DNA of 64,000 nucleotides from Isoetes taiwanensis (Eukaryota; Streptophyta; Lycopodiopsida; Isoetales; Isoetaceae). Below, piece after piece: positions 1 to 11,590 of the stretch. Position 1 is the stretch's first letter; the number at the start of each line of letters is the position of its first letter. The DNA lies in the NCBI GenBank assembly GCA_021234155.1, contig JAJEKV010000064.1, positions 6,574,001-6,638,000 on the forward strand, given 5' to 3'. The notes beneath the pieces were generated by a model, which saw only the letters and a list, made by a program, of their open reading frames with translations, was not told the origin of the DNA and made no database searches. Made by a program: the position numbers and the translations under genes.

Positions 1-177
1 CAATAAAGTCAATGGTCCTTTATTGTTCAATAATTCATAACTATGCCCATGTCATAATAATGTTCCTTGCCCATAAAGTGTTTGCCATACTTTGCCATAT
101 TTTTTTTGCCACGCCCCCATAACCCTGGTGCCGTGGACCACTCCCCCGTGCTATGATATGGACTGACTCCGTATCAT

Positions 178-2390
178 GCACCCTGGAGCACCACAGTCAT
201 CGGATTCATCGATCCTACGAATCTTGCTTATCTTGAATCTATATTTTTTTTTTTTATCACAACCCATTCAATTGTTTTAGAGATATATGGTCTATGGTTT
301 CAAGAATTGTTATTTTTACATCCATATCAAATCCCCCTGGAACCCCATGTTATTTTGCTACATATTCTAAACGAGGTGCCCTGGATCACCACAGTCATCG
401 GATTCGTCGATCCTACGATCCAAATCGTATGTTGGAAATAAAACCCTAGAAAATTAAAACCCTAGATAAAACAAATAACAAGATGTTGGAAATGTTATGC
501 GTCTAACCTGTGATGATTCCATCAATGTCAAGTTGTTTCAGAACGTCCTTTTCATTGAAACCGACACCGAATTGATTCTTCAAGTCATTACTCACCTCTT
601 GCAGGTGCATCTTAATTTATCGCCAGTTTAGATGTATCTCATGGCAGTGATCCAACATGTAACTGGTTGTAATGTCCATAAACTCTTTGAGCATCATGAT
701 GAATCTTTATAAACATAGAAATACACACCCATAACATAATATAAAAAACATTGCATTAATCAATGAGATAAGAACGCACACTCAAAACAATTACAAATTG
801 ATGTACAATATACTTCAGTATCCCTCAACTTCTTAAAACTCATAGTACGAGAGTTTCCTGATGCCATCACTACATTCTACAAGTAAATTCACTTGTTTCT
901 TGGACGTGCCGCTACCAACGGAAGACCTCCTAGATTTTTGCGATGATGATGCACCTCCATTTGATAGTTCACGTGCCACTGCGTCCTTTTGTTCCTTCAT
1001 TAACATTGACAAGATTTTTTATAGCATCTTGGCTGAAACACTTTTCTCCTTCTCCTTTCCAGTATCCTTTCCATTAGCCATCTTGAACTGCACATATAAT
1101 AACGACAACTTTAGAATATACACATGGGGGGTGACTCGGGGCATCGAGAGCTGTCGGATGGGCATTGAGCTGTCGGATGGGCATATTTACTCAAGATTTC
1201 TTGATCTAGGCCGTAGATCCATATCCTCGTTTGTGAGGTATTCTTGTACAAATTTTGATATATTGTATAACGAGGTTTGCAAAATATTATTAGGTTTGAG
1301 GCAATGTACTAAATGGTGTTGATTTTATACGTATTATACACATAAAAAACGATGCCCATATCCTCCTTAAAATCCTCCTTTTCGTGGAATGGACATGATT
1401 TTCAGAAACGGGGTATTTGGCCACAATCCCCCCGTTGTGATTTTGTAGATTAATATCCCCCATTAGCATTAGCATTAGCATTTTGTTATCTTCTTCTTGG
1501 TAGCCTTTTAATATTTGGTTATTGTGTTTGGTGATGGGGCCTAGTCCCCAGGTTTTAGCTGGGTTGTTGCCCTTGCATGTGTCGTCCCATAACCCGTTGG
1601 GTTCCCGTGGACGTAAAAATTCATCTTATCTTATCTTATCTTATTTGAATTTTTTTTATATCCCCCATTGCCATATGCAATGGTCATACCCCTTTTCTCA
1701 CAAATAATGTTCATACCCCTTTCTAGGAACAATCCCCATTTGTGATTTTGTAGTTTAATATACCCTTATTCCGTTCATACCCCTCTTCTCAACCATCCTC
1801 CTTTTATGTTTTCATACCCCTTTCTAGGAACAATCCCCGTTTGTGATTTTGTAGTTTAATATACCCTTATTCCGTTCATACCCCTTATTCTGTTCATATG
1901 CCTCTTCTCAATCATCCTCCTTTTATGTTTAATATCCCCTTATGTTTAATATCACCTTATTCCGCTCATACCCCTTTTATGTTTATACTCCTTTTCCGTT
2001 CGTACTCCTTTTATGTTTAATATCCCCTTATTCCGTTCATACTCCTCTTCTCAACCATCCTCCTTTTGTGACCTTGTAATTTAATATCCCATATTGTTAA
2101 TACCCTTTTCTCAAAAATCCCCCTTCGTTGATTTTGTGTTTAATATCCCCTTATTCCGTTCATACCCCTCTTCTCAACCATCCCCCTTTTGTGACCTTAT
2201 ATTTAATATCCCGTACTTAGTTAATACCCTTTTCTCAACAATCCCTCCTTTTTATTTTGTAGTTTTATTTCGTAGTTTACTTAGATCAGATAATAAAGCA
2301 TATGAAGATGTAGATTTGAACGCAGATAGGACGGAATTGGATGTGGATTCTATAAAACAAATTATGTTCCATACAAAAAAAAAAAAAAAA
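178..2390. repeat. Block A, copy 1 of a large repeated segment
   Basis: This segment is repeated nearly base for base at 8602-10620 and, more diverged and interrupted, at 54888-56616 plus 61767-61975. It contains a short lysine-rich minus-strand ORF (833-1081) and, from about 1690, a degenerate minisatellite made of CCCCTTATTCCGTTCATA and TTTTGTGATTTTGTAGTTTAA type pieces. Short perfect microsatellites (CATTAG at about 1468, CTTAT at about 1622) are also present. No transposon termini were recognised. The block most likely belongs to a larger unclassified repeat, since it is always the left part of an A-C-B unit. Bases 1-177 are similar AT-rich sequence in which I see no gene. Confidence 0.8.
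833..1081 (-). pseudogene. Short lysine-rich ORF of block A (copy 1)
   Basis: Read on the minus strand, an ATG at 1081 opens an 82-codon frame ending in TAA at 833-835. The start reads MANGKDTGKEKEKSVS, followed later by KILSMLMKEQKDAVA and a serine-rich SSSQKSRRSSVGSGTS stretch. One in-frame TAA interrupts it near residue 21. The same frame occurs at 9247-9495 with the same stop, and at 55580-55831, where the stop is absent but the frame shifts. The conserved reading across three copies makes minus the likely coding strand; the plus-strand ORF over the same bases is a shadow. I do not recognise the product. It may be the first exon of a repeat-encoded protein. Confidence 0.45.
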
Positions 2391-2831
2391 AAGAAACCTA
2401 AAAAATTATATGCAATTTCTTAATACCAAGACCATGAATATAGAAAGAACAAGTCAATGAATCAGGTCTATTAAGAGATCAAAGATCGGTACATTAGTCA
2501 TTCCTTATAGCACGCCAACTATGAGCCGACATCGAAAAACAAATCGGATACACAAAACCCCACTTGGTGAGCATTTTTTTTGCGCCAACTCGAATTTTGC
2601 TCTAGTAAGTGCTTTACTACTAGATCTAGCTTCTCTAATTGACTGAGGTTTCGAATACCTTTAAAAGTCCTTTGTCTAAACCTGTTTTGTTCTGCCATAA
2701 ATTTTGGAATTTAAGTGTACATCTCATTGACAGTTGAGATCTTCATTAGAAACATACAAACAGCTTATTTTTCTTTGACACTGAAAAATGAAAATGTCAA
2801 TACATGTTAAAATATCAATATAATGTATGCA
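2391..2831. other. AT-rich spacer present only in A-C-B copy 1
   Basis: These bases lie between blocks A and C in the first unit and are missing between the equivalent points (about 10630-10643) of the second unit. The stretch starts with a run of A residues at 2377-2391. I see no coding sequence or defined element. The length difference marks an insertion in copy 1 or a deletion in copy 2. Confidence 0.5.
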
Positions 2832-3410
2832 TGTTACCTTAAGTCCAACGTGTTAACAAGGACTGCATGTCTTTCCTAAGAAGATACAACGTCCTCTTCT
2901 TGCTCTGGATATAAATCCTGATTAGTAACTTACATATAATACATGAAATGACAGAGAAAAAATACCTAAGTCTGGCGGTTGTGTTCAAGCCTGTTCTTCT
3001 TTGCGACTTCCGCCATAATCTTGCTCCTTATTAATTTCTGTTGTAAATAAATGTTTACGCTTATGCATAGACCAATGTTATAAGATGCCTACAACTAAGC
3101 CATATCCAAAAAGCCAAGCAGCAACAAAAGCATGTCATCACAGTAATTTGAGAAAGCAGTTCGTATGCCAGGGCCACTTAAGCAATTAAATCTATCATCA
3201 AATTCACGCCTAGATAACCGACTGAATATATAGCTTATAAAATTAATCCCCACTAGCATAAACAACTACAGCATTCTAAATTAGTATAGGGCCTGATTTA
3301 GCTGGATGGAATTATTATCAGAATCGTCCTCCTCAGAATTAGCCACTGTGCTCTAGCCCATTCCGTCTAAGTAACTCAATAAACTTAGGCCTAGCTTGAC
3401 CCTTACTGTG
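2832..3410. repeat. Block C, copy 1
   Basis: This block is about 95% identical by eye to 10644-11239 (pieces such as TTACCTTAAGTCCAACGTG and CTGGCGGTTGTGTTCAAGCC occur in both). On the minus strand it has possible short exons with GT-AG ends around 2860-3050, including a peptide reading KLIRSKIMAEVAKKNRLEHNRQT-like before a stop, but I cannot assemble a convincing frame. It ends at CTTACTGTGGGC, which is the insertion site of the 12.9-kb element in copy 2. Confidence 0.7.
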
Positions 3411-4329
3411 GGCACCCTCAGGCCTCCCTGATTTATTCATGTCTCGAAGGAAAACAATGAGCAATGTCCTTGTTTTTATAGATCTGTATCAAGCTTCGTT
3501 TCAACCATGCCTTGAAGCACGATATTTGTATTATCAAATATTAAAGCTTAATCTGTGACTATCTTACAAGAAAATTTAACTGAAGTACAAGATTAGTTAC
3601 CTGGACCACGTTGCCATATAAGAATGCGTGAATCCACTTGCTTACAGGGCATGATGAAATTCTCATGATCCAAGATCGGACTGACCATATATGGCATTAG
3701 ATCGGTATCTATCGACAAGCGACCGCATTCTTCATAAGCAGAACTGTACCACCATAAGCAGAACATGTCTAAAGGATCATAAGCAGATACCACCATAAGC
3801 AAGAAAACATTTAACTTAACATATGGCGTTGTTTATCTGATAAAATTTGTACTCTAAGCATCTTGCTCCATTTTTTCCATAGTTAATCGCTTGTAAAGAC
3901 CTACATCTTAAATATAGCATAGGCTAACCCAAAGACTAGAGATAAGTTCAAAGACTCTAAGTCTTAAGTAAAAAACACAGGTGGATCATTTCGGAAAAAA
4001 TAAGCATTAGAATAAATTTGCCATGCTCATCACGGGTTATCTCGTTATAATGGCAAACACCTATTTTGCTTTCTTTTTAACTTCTATACACTGTACAACC
4101 TATATAGTAAGTGCCAAATCTCATGTCTTCAAAAAGACCCGTTATTTGTGTATAACACTTACCGGGCAATTTAAGAGTACAAAATAAATTGCATGCACTC
4201 AAGCAATTTTTAACTTATTTATAATAGTTTTTCTAAGCTTATATCAATTAAAAATTAGTGGAAAGATCTAGACGTAACCAAACTTGAAAAATGAGTTCAA
4301 GACTCCACAAAAACCCCAAGCAAAGAACC

Positions 4330-4635
4330 CGGTTAAGTTGGATCTACGACATTAATCTCCTCGTCACCATTCTTGGTTTGCTCCTTAGGTTCGAAAGATT
4401 CTCGCTAGAGTTGATGTGCTTTAGAATCTTGCCTCCACATTGGATCCTTCCATCCCGATCGGAAGCTTGCTATCATATTGCATCCTGTGTTTACCATTCT
4501 TTCCGAAACAAGCTTGTTAATGGACTGTGTGCCGCAGATTCTGCTTCTACCATGCATAGGATTGCCGGATCTGAATCTTCCTCCTTGCAAGATCAAAAAG
4601 TTGGGCCCTGTTTTTGTTTCATCACTAACGGACAA
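4330..4635 (-). pseudogene. Coding remnant in block B (copy 1), function unknown
   Basis: The minus-strand frame reads through TGCNMIASFRSGWKDPMWRQ, then a single in-frame TAG, then an acidic tail EQTKNGDEEINVVDPT and a TAA stop. The copy at 25080-25342 keeps the same peptides but differs by a one-base shift after FRSDG. Such an amphipathic segment followed by an acidic C-terminus looks like a real C-terminal exon, but I do not recognise the family. The plus-strand ORFs covering the same bases are probably antisense shadows. One-base differences between copies show both are decayed. Confidence 0.35.
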
Positions 4636-5219
4636 ACAAGCAAGGCTTTACCACGTAATAAGGTCGCATTTTCCTGCGGGCAAAAGGCACGAACCCTAAG
4701 AACTTCATTACTTGCATCTTTGGTTGAATCGATCCGGCTTATGAGCTGATCCGGCACACCTTTCCCTTAGCCGTGATCGGTTTAGGGTCAAGCCGTCATG
4801 TAATGCAACGTTTTGCCCTATTCTCATAGTTTTTTTTCCTTTTCATTAATCTTTATTACCTTGATTCAAAGTTGGACACGTCTCCATATTAGCCCCTTGA
4901 GTTGTTACCTTAAGATGTTTGCTTGGTGCTCCCCTTGTATGGAAATATCATGTCTGTAAATAGTGCAAACTTACACTCACAAACGTTAGTGGAATATTTT
5001 AAGGCCAGATTATAGCTGTCCCACATAAACAGTTTTGGGTTTGGAAACCACGTTCCAGACTACTTGCCCTAGAATAATTTTTTATAGAACCATTGTACTT
5101 TAATAACCTTGATTTAACAAAATGCCCACGTTACAAGTTTAAGAAGGTTCTTTTCTGTGGAACAATCCATAAAGAAGGAGACTATGTGTCATCACAAGAG
5201 TTAAGTGAGGAAAACCATA

Positions 5220-5640
5220 TAGAGTCCAAGGTCGTCCCCCATTCTTCATTTTTTTAGTAGAAATCCTCATATTCTAAATTGCAATCCTCCTATTACTCCT
5301 TCATAACCCCCAGTAGCCCTGACTACCCCATTTCTCCGCATCCCCCATTCTTCATCTCTTACAGAAAATCCCCACGTTCTAAATTGCAATTCCCCATTAC
5401 TCCCTCATTACCCCTACTAACCCTAACTACCCCATTTCTCCTCATCCCCCATTCTTCATTTTTTTTTAAGGAATCCCCGTGTTCTAAATTGCAATCCCCT
5501 TATTACTCCATCATTACCCCTAGTACCCCTGACTACCCCATTTCTCCTCATCCTCCATTCTTCATTTTTTTATAGAAAATCCCCATGTTATAGATTGCAA
5601 TCCCCCTATTACTCCCTCAGTACCCCTAACATAGAACTAA
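5220..5640. repeat. CCCCATT minisatellite in block B (copy 1)
   Basis: Three to four degenerate units of roughly 125-130 bases each contain CCCCATTCTTCAT, a T run, TCTAAATTGCAAT and CATTACCCCTAGTA pieces. The equivalent array in copy 2 spans about 26550-27000. It is pyrimidine-rich on the plus strand and open in one frame by composition only; the ORFs across it are not considered genes. Confidence 0.75.
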
Positions 5641-7478
5641 AATCCTCTTCTCCTCAAAAAATTATCCTTTGCTCGTCAATCCCCCATTTCCAAAAGGGGG
5701 TATTTTAAGGAGGATGTGGGCTTACTTCTGAGACAATGTCCTTACCGACATAATCCTGCACCATATGTTACAAGATAATTAAATAGAGGAGTTAACGCCA
5801 ATTAATATTCATATATGTATATTTAAATTGTGATTCTTAAATTTGCAATTGTACCTTTATTTCTGAAAATACACGTCTTTCATCACACTCACGTTATATC
5901 CATTTCTCCCATCCTCCAATTTCCTTAATCTCAGAAGTGATTTTCTCACTAGGATAACCTCTAAAGCGTCCTTCAGGGCATGGTCTAGTGTCAGGACCTT
6001 AAACCGCCACGCCCGAGGTCACGGGTTCAATCTTGGCCAATATCAATCTAGTAATGGGGACTTTAAAAATCCATTGTCCCGAGGTCATGGGGTCAAGTAC
6101 GACCAACCGGTCTTGTGGTAGAGATCTTAAACCTGCCATACATATATCGTGCTATTCCCTAACATTGCCTAGGTAGTGGATTGGCTTTCATGTGATATGT
6201 AGAATAAAGTGATATAGAATGTACTCATGATATGGTGATGAATAGCACGACGTCCTTCAATATATAAAAAAAAAAAACCTTAGATATTGCAAATACAAGG
6301 AAGTTATAAGTATTATTCATAGAACTTGATTTTAAGCAAATAAGATATGCTACTTACATAATTGGAGATAATTGATCTATCCTACCAGACCAATATGCAT
6401 GTTTTTTCTTCTTTGAGATGCTGCCAACTTCTTCATGGAGTGTTCCACCTTTGCCAATTCCAGAATTTTTTTCTAGTTTGCTTTTTTAACAGACAAAGGT
6501 TTGGATGTTAAATTCACGTTTTCTGTCTTAGGTAATTCCTATCAATATATTCAAAGAAAATTAAAGCCCTAGATAAAACAAATAACAAGATGTTGGAAAT
6601 GTTATGCGTCTAACCTGTGATGATTCTATCAATGTCCAAGTTGTTTCAGAGCGTCCTTTTCATTGAAACCGACACCGAATTGATTCTTCTTAGTCACGTC
6701 TTGCTTCTGGTGCATCTTAATTTGCAAATACGAGGAAGTTATAAGTATTATTCATAGAACTTGATTTTAAACAAATAAGATATGCTACTTACATAATTGG
6801 AGATAATTGATCTATCCTACGAGACGCAATGCATGGTTTTTCCTTCTTTGAGATGCTGCCAACTTCCTGGAGTGTTCCACCTTTGCCAATTCTAGAATTT
6901 TTTTCTAGTTTGCTTTTTTAACAGAAAAGGTTTGGATGTTAAACCTTTTCGCGTTTTCTGTCTTAATATATTTTAAACGAGGTGCACCTGGACTACCACA
7001 ATCATCGGATTCGTCGATCCTACGATCCAGATCATATGTTGGGGCCTCTGGACACCTCTCGTTTCGCCTATAGTCATTTATGATTGGAGGCGCCTATGAT
7101 TTTGAAATATGATTTCGCCTAAGGTTTTGAGGGAATATCGAACCCCTATATGGCTTTGCCTAAGATTTTAGAATGCTTGAACCTTTACCAAAATAACTCA
7201 ATGCCCTAATAAGACTACTTTAACCAATGTACCCAGTGAGCTAATATGATTATCTTTTATCTTGAATCTATGTTTTTTTATAACAACCCATTTAATTGTT
7301 TTAGGGATATATGGTCTATATTTTTAGGAATTGTTTTTTTTCACATCCATATCAAATTACCCTGGAACCCCATGTCTAAACGAGGTGCATCCGGATCACC
7401 ACAGTCATCGGATTCGTCGATCCTACGATCCAGATCATATGTTGGGGCCTCTGGACACCTCTCGTTTCACCTATGGTC

Positions 7479-8268
7479 TTTTTTTTTTTTTTTTTTTTTT
7501 TTTTGGAAGAACTGTGTCATCAATATATTAAAAGAATGGTGAGGAGGAAGGAGAACTGCCCCAAAGAGACAGCGATACCTCGACACTCCACAACAAACTC
7601 AAAGAAAAACTGCAACTCTACTACTGTACAAACCGACCATCACCATCTACAACACCCAAGAAGTCCCGCCAAATGGCAAACTTCCGCTCTACTAATCTCG
7701 GGAACACCAGAAAGCTTTGAAATAGCTTGTACCTGAGTCGAGGAATCGAGAGGTCCGTCAGCTGAATCCCCTCAAAGATCCACAACCGCCGCCGCTTCCA
7801 AATCAGCCACACCAACCAAGCCATGCACAGATGCAAGGCTTGCTGCCACAAGAGCGGCCAAGCACCAGGATACACATGAAGCAACAACTGTTGGCTAGTC
7901 AATCTCACCTGAAACAGAGCCCTGACCCAATCCCAGGCAGCCTGCAAGTGAGGGCATAAAACCAGACAATGCTCCACAGTCTCACGATGAAGGCCACAAC
8001 AAGGGCAGAGAGGGCTCACAACCGGCCTAAACTGACTCACAAGGGCATTTACCCTGATACAACGGTGCACCACCTGCCACAGAAGCACCCTAACCTTCGG
8101 TGGGGGAAGTGAGCTCCATGTCCACGTCCAAACCAAGTGCCATCGAGAACCCAGAAGCTGCAGAGACCACTTGCCTGAAGGGGGCAGAGTGTCATGAATA
8201 GCCAGCACCCGGTAACAAGACCGCACAAAACAAGAAGACACAACATCCGGCTGAAGCTTCCAAACTTG
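7479..8268 (-). mobile_element. 5'-truncated LINE insertion with 9-bp target duplication
   Basis: On the minus strand this 790-base insert ends in a poly(A) tail, seen as about 26 T at 7479-7504. It is flanked by the direct repeat CCTATGGTC at 7470-7478 and 8269-8277. The neighbouring undisrupted sequence at 7060-7090 resembles the empty site (GCCTATAGTCATTTATGATTGG). Only the 3' end of the LINE is present, covering the end of ORF2. This is a textbook product of target-primed reverse transcription. Confidence 0.9.
7621..8241 (-). pseudogene. LINE ORF2 C-terminus with zf-RVT domain
   Basis: A 206-codon frame carries the plant LINE zinc-binding reverse-transcriptase tail. It shows VLLWQVVHRCIRVN, then CPCCGLHRETVEHCLVLCPH with paired cysteines and His-Cys, then WDWV, as in zf-RVT domains downstream of non-LTR RTs. 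The RT catalytic core is absent because of 5' truncation, so the fragment has no expected activity. The ATG at 8241 is incidental. The ORFs on the other strand and frames are shadows. Confidence 0.8.
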
Positions 8269-8601
8269 CCTATGGTCATTTATGATTGGAGGCGCCTATG
8301 ATTTTGAAATATAAAATACGATTTCGCCTAAGGTTTTGGGGGAATATCGAACCTCTATACGGCTTTGCCTAAGATTTTAGAATATGAAATACAGGGGCTT
8401 GAACCTCTACCAATATAACTCAATGTCTTAATAAGACTACTTTAACCAATGTACCCAGTGAGCTTATGTGATTATTTTTTATCTTGAATCTATGTTTTTT
8501 CTTATAACAACCCATTCAATTGTTTTATGGATATTGTTATTTTTACATTCATATCAAATCCCCTGGAACCCCCTGTTATTTTGCTACATATTTTAAATGA
8601 G

Positions 8602-10620
8602 GTGCACCCTGGAGCACCACAGTCATCGGATTCATCGATCCTACGAATCTTGCTTATCTTGAATCTATATTTTTTTTTTATAACAACCCATTCAATTGTT
8701 TTAGGGATACATGGTCTATGGTTTCAAGAATTGTTATTTTTACATCCATATCAAATCCCCCTGGGACCCCCTGTTATTTTGCTACATGTTCTAAACGAGG
8801 TGCCCTGGATCACCACAGTCATTCGTCGATCAAGATCGTATGTTGGAAATAAAACCCTAGAAAATTAAAACCCTAGATAAAACAAATAACAAGATGTTGG
8901 AAATGTTATGCGTCTAACCTGTGATGATTCCATCAATGTCAAGTTGTTTCAGAACGTCCTTTTCATTGAAACCGACACCGAATTGATTCTTCAAGTCATT
9001 ACTCACCTCTTGCTTCTGGTGCATCTTAATTTATCGCCAGTTTAGATGTATCTCATGGCAGTGATCCAACATGTAACTGGTTGTAATGTCCATAAACTCT
9101 TTGAGCATCATGATGAATCTTTCTAAACGTAGAAATACACACCCATAACATAATATAAAAAACATTGCATTAATCAATGAGATAAGAACGCACACTCAAA
9201 ACAATTATAAATTGATGTACAATATACCTCAGTATCCCCCAACTTCTTAAAACTCATAATACGAGAGTTTCCTGATGCCATCGCTACATTCTACAAGTAA
9301 ATTCACTTGTTTCTTGGACGTGCCGCTACCAACGGAAGACCTCCTAGATTTTTGCGATGATGATGCACCTCCATTTGATAGTTCACGTGCCACTGCATCC
9401 TTTTGTTCCTTCATTAACATTGACAAGATTTTTTATAGCATCTTGGCTGAAACACTTTTCTCCTTCTTCTTTCCAGTATCCTTTCCATTAGCCATCTTGA
9501 ACGACACATATAATAACAACAACTTTAGAATATACACACGGGGGGTGACTCGGGGCATCGAGAGCTGTCGGATGGGCATATTTACTCAAGATTCCTTGAT
9601 CTAGGCCGTAGATCCATATCCTCGTTTGTGAGGTATTCTTGTACAAATTTTGATATACTGTATAACGAGGTTTGCAAAATATTATTAGGTTTGAGGCAAT
9701 GTAAATGGTGTTGATTTTATACGTATTATACACATAAAAAACGATGCCCATATCCTCCTTAAAATCCCCTATAAAAAAACCCTTAAAATCCCCCTTTTCG
9801 TGGAATGGACATGATTTTCAGAAACGGGGTATTTGGCCACAATCCCCCCGTTGTGATTTTGTAGATTAATATCCCCTTATTTGAATTTTTTTTATATCCC
9901 CCATTGCCATATGCAATGGTCATACCCCTTTTCTCACAAATAAAGTTCATACCCCTTTCTAGGAACAACCCCCCTTTGTGATTTTGTAGTTTAATATACC
10001 CTTATTCCGTTCATACCCCTCTTCTCAAGCATCCTCATTTTATGTTTTTATACCCCTTTCTAGGAACAACCCCCGTTTGTGATTTTGTAGTTTAATATAC
10101 CCTTATTCCGTTCATACCCCTTATTCTGTTCATACCCCTCTTCTCAATCATCCTCCTTTTATGTTTAATATCCCCTTTTGTTTAATATCCCCTTATTCCG
10201 CTCATACCCCTTTTATGTTTATACTCTTTTTCCGTTCATACTCCTTTTATGTTTAATATCCCCTTATTCCGTTCATACTCCTCTTCTCAACCATCCTCCT
10301 TTTGTGACCTTGTAATTTAATATCCCATACTGTTAATACCCTTTTCTCAAAAATCCCCCCTTCGTGATTTTGTGTTTAATATCCCCTTATTCCGTTCATA
10401 CCCCTCTTCTCAACCATCCCCCTTTTGTGACCTTATATTTAATATCCTGTACTTAGTTAATACCCTTTTCTCAACAATCTCCCTTTTTTATTTTGTAGTT
10501 TTATTTTGTAGTTTACTTAGATCAGATAATAAAGCATATGAAGATGTAGATTTGAACACTGATAGGACGGAATTGGATGTGGATTCTATAAAACAAATTA
10601 TGTTCCATACAAAAAAAAAG
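8602..10620. repeat. Block A, copy 2
   Basis: This is the second copy of block A, offset about 8.4 kb from the first and nearly identical. It carries the same short minus-strand ORF (9247-9495) and the same CCCCTTATTCC minisatellite (about 9900-10500). With block C2 and, beyond the 12.9-kb insertion, block B2, it makes a second A-C-B unit, so A-C-B was duplicated as a whole. Confidence 0.8.
9247..9495 (-). pseudogene. Short lysine-rich ORF of block A (copy 2)
   Basis: Same minus-strand frame as at 833-1081: an ATG at 9495, an in-frame TAA near codon 21, the KILSMLMKEQKDAVA stretch, the serine-rich segment and a TAA at 9247-9249. It shares the internal stop with copy 1, so the stop predates the duplication. 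Product unknown. Confidence 0.45.
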
Positions 10621-10643
10621 GAGAAACTGAAAATTATATGCAA

Positions 10644-11239
10644 TGGCATGTTACCTTAAGTCCAACGTGTTAACAAGGACTGCATGTCTTTCCTGAGAAG
10701 ATACAACGTCCTCTTCTTGCTCTGGATTTATAAATCCTGATTAGTAACTTGCATATAATACATGAAATGACAGAGAAAAAATACCTAAGTCTGGCGGTTG
10801 TGTTCAAGCCTGTTCTTCTTTGCGACTTCCGCCATAATCTTGCTCCTTATTAATTTCTGTTGTAAATAAATGTTTACGCTTGAAGCATATGCATAGACCA
10901 ATGTTATAAGATGCCTACAACTAAGCCATATCCAAAAAGCCAAGCAGCAACAAAAGCATGTCATCACAGTAATTTGAGAAAGCAGTTCGTATGCCAGGGC
11001 CACTTAAGCAATTAAATCTATCATCAAATTTACGCCTAGATAACCGACTGAATATATAGCTTATAAAATTAGTCCCCACTAGCTTAAACAACGACAGCAT
11101 TCTAAATTAGTATAGGGCCTGATTTAGCTGGATGGAATTATTATCAGAATCATCCTCCTCAGAATTAGCCACTGTGCTCTAGCCCATTCCGTCTAAGTAA
11201 CTCAATAAACTTAGGCCTAGTTTGACCCTTACTGTGGGC
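10644..11239. repeat. Block C, copy 2
   Basis: This matches 2832-3410 and ends in ACTGTGGGC, the left flank of the 12.9-kb CACTA-like insertion. The GGC at 11237-11239 is the left copy of that element's target duplication. Confidence 0.75.
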
Positions 11240-11359
11240 CACAAGGCCCCCAAATTTGAACCATTGTGATTTTTTTTTAATGGTTTGTCGGTGAAAACCA
11301 AATCCATAAATCAGTACATGTTAGTGGGTTCAAAAGTTTACAAACCATGTCTAGTTATC

Positions 11360-11590
11360 TAATATAGTTCATCAACATATTTTTCTAAGGTGATAAGACA
11401 ACATTGTTATATGACATGGTGTCGAAACATGGCAATTTTAATTGGTCTTTGTAACAACTTAAACTATATGATATTCTAATATGGTTCATCAACATATTTT
11501 TCTAAAGTGATAAGACAACATTATTTTATGACATGGTAATGAAACATGGCAATTTTAATTGGTCTCTGTAACAACTTAAACTATATGATA
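11360..11590. repeat. Subterminal tandem repeat, left end of the 12.9-kb element
   Basis: Two direct units of 117 bases (both with TTCATCAACATATTTTTCTAA, GTGATAAGACAACATT and ACATGGCAATTTTAATTGG) lie 120 bases inside the left terminus. Subterminal repeats bind the TNPA-type protein in CACTA elements; that role here is an inference from position. The stretch 11600-12870 that follows is AT-rich, and I support no gene in it. Confidence 0.7.

Larger units (their letters stand above)
3411..6137. repeat. Block B, copy 1
   Basis: This block matches 24150-27493. It includes a remnant of a minus-strand coding exon (about 4330-4635), a plus-strand remnant whose intact version is at 25844-26233, and a CCCCATT-rich minisatellite at 5220-5640. 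Relative to copy 2 it lacks about 600 bases: the sequence jumps from GAGTCCAAG at 5230 directly to CGTCCCCCATTCTTC, skipping what is 25982-26585 in copy 2. The block stops matching just after ACCTGCC at 6137. Confidence 0.8.
6138..8600. repeat. Block D, internally duplicated repeat region
   Basis: Two direct copies of a segment of about 250 bases lie at 6283-6540 and 6724-6965 (both contain AAGTTATAAGTATTATTCAT). A second duplicated piece at about 7045-7290 reappears at 7441-7478 plus 8270-8500 (GGAGGCGCCTATGATTTTG), where it is split by the LINE at 7479-8268. The repeated phrase GATCACCACAGTCATCGGATT also links this region to block A. No gene is seen outside the LINE. Confidence 0.65.

Noticed and set aside
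861-1322. Plus-strand ORF of 153 codons (and its copy at 9275-9604)
   Set aside because: It is antisense to a better minus-strand frame with charged, protein-like composition and a matching start in all three block A copies.
4291-4749. 152-codon plus-strand ORF in block B
   Set aside because: The copy at 25 kb does not preserve the frame, while the minus-strand peptide is shared between the copies.
5279-5575. Proline/serine-rich 98-codon ORF (and 26630-27064)
   Set aside because: The frame is open only because of the CCCCATT/TTCTTCAT minisatellite composition; there is no start context or motif.
7621-8241. A 206-codon ORF as a cellular gene
   Set aside because: It carries the zf-RVT tail of a LINE, lies inside a poly(A)-ended insert with target duplications and lacks the rest of ORF2.
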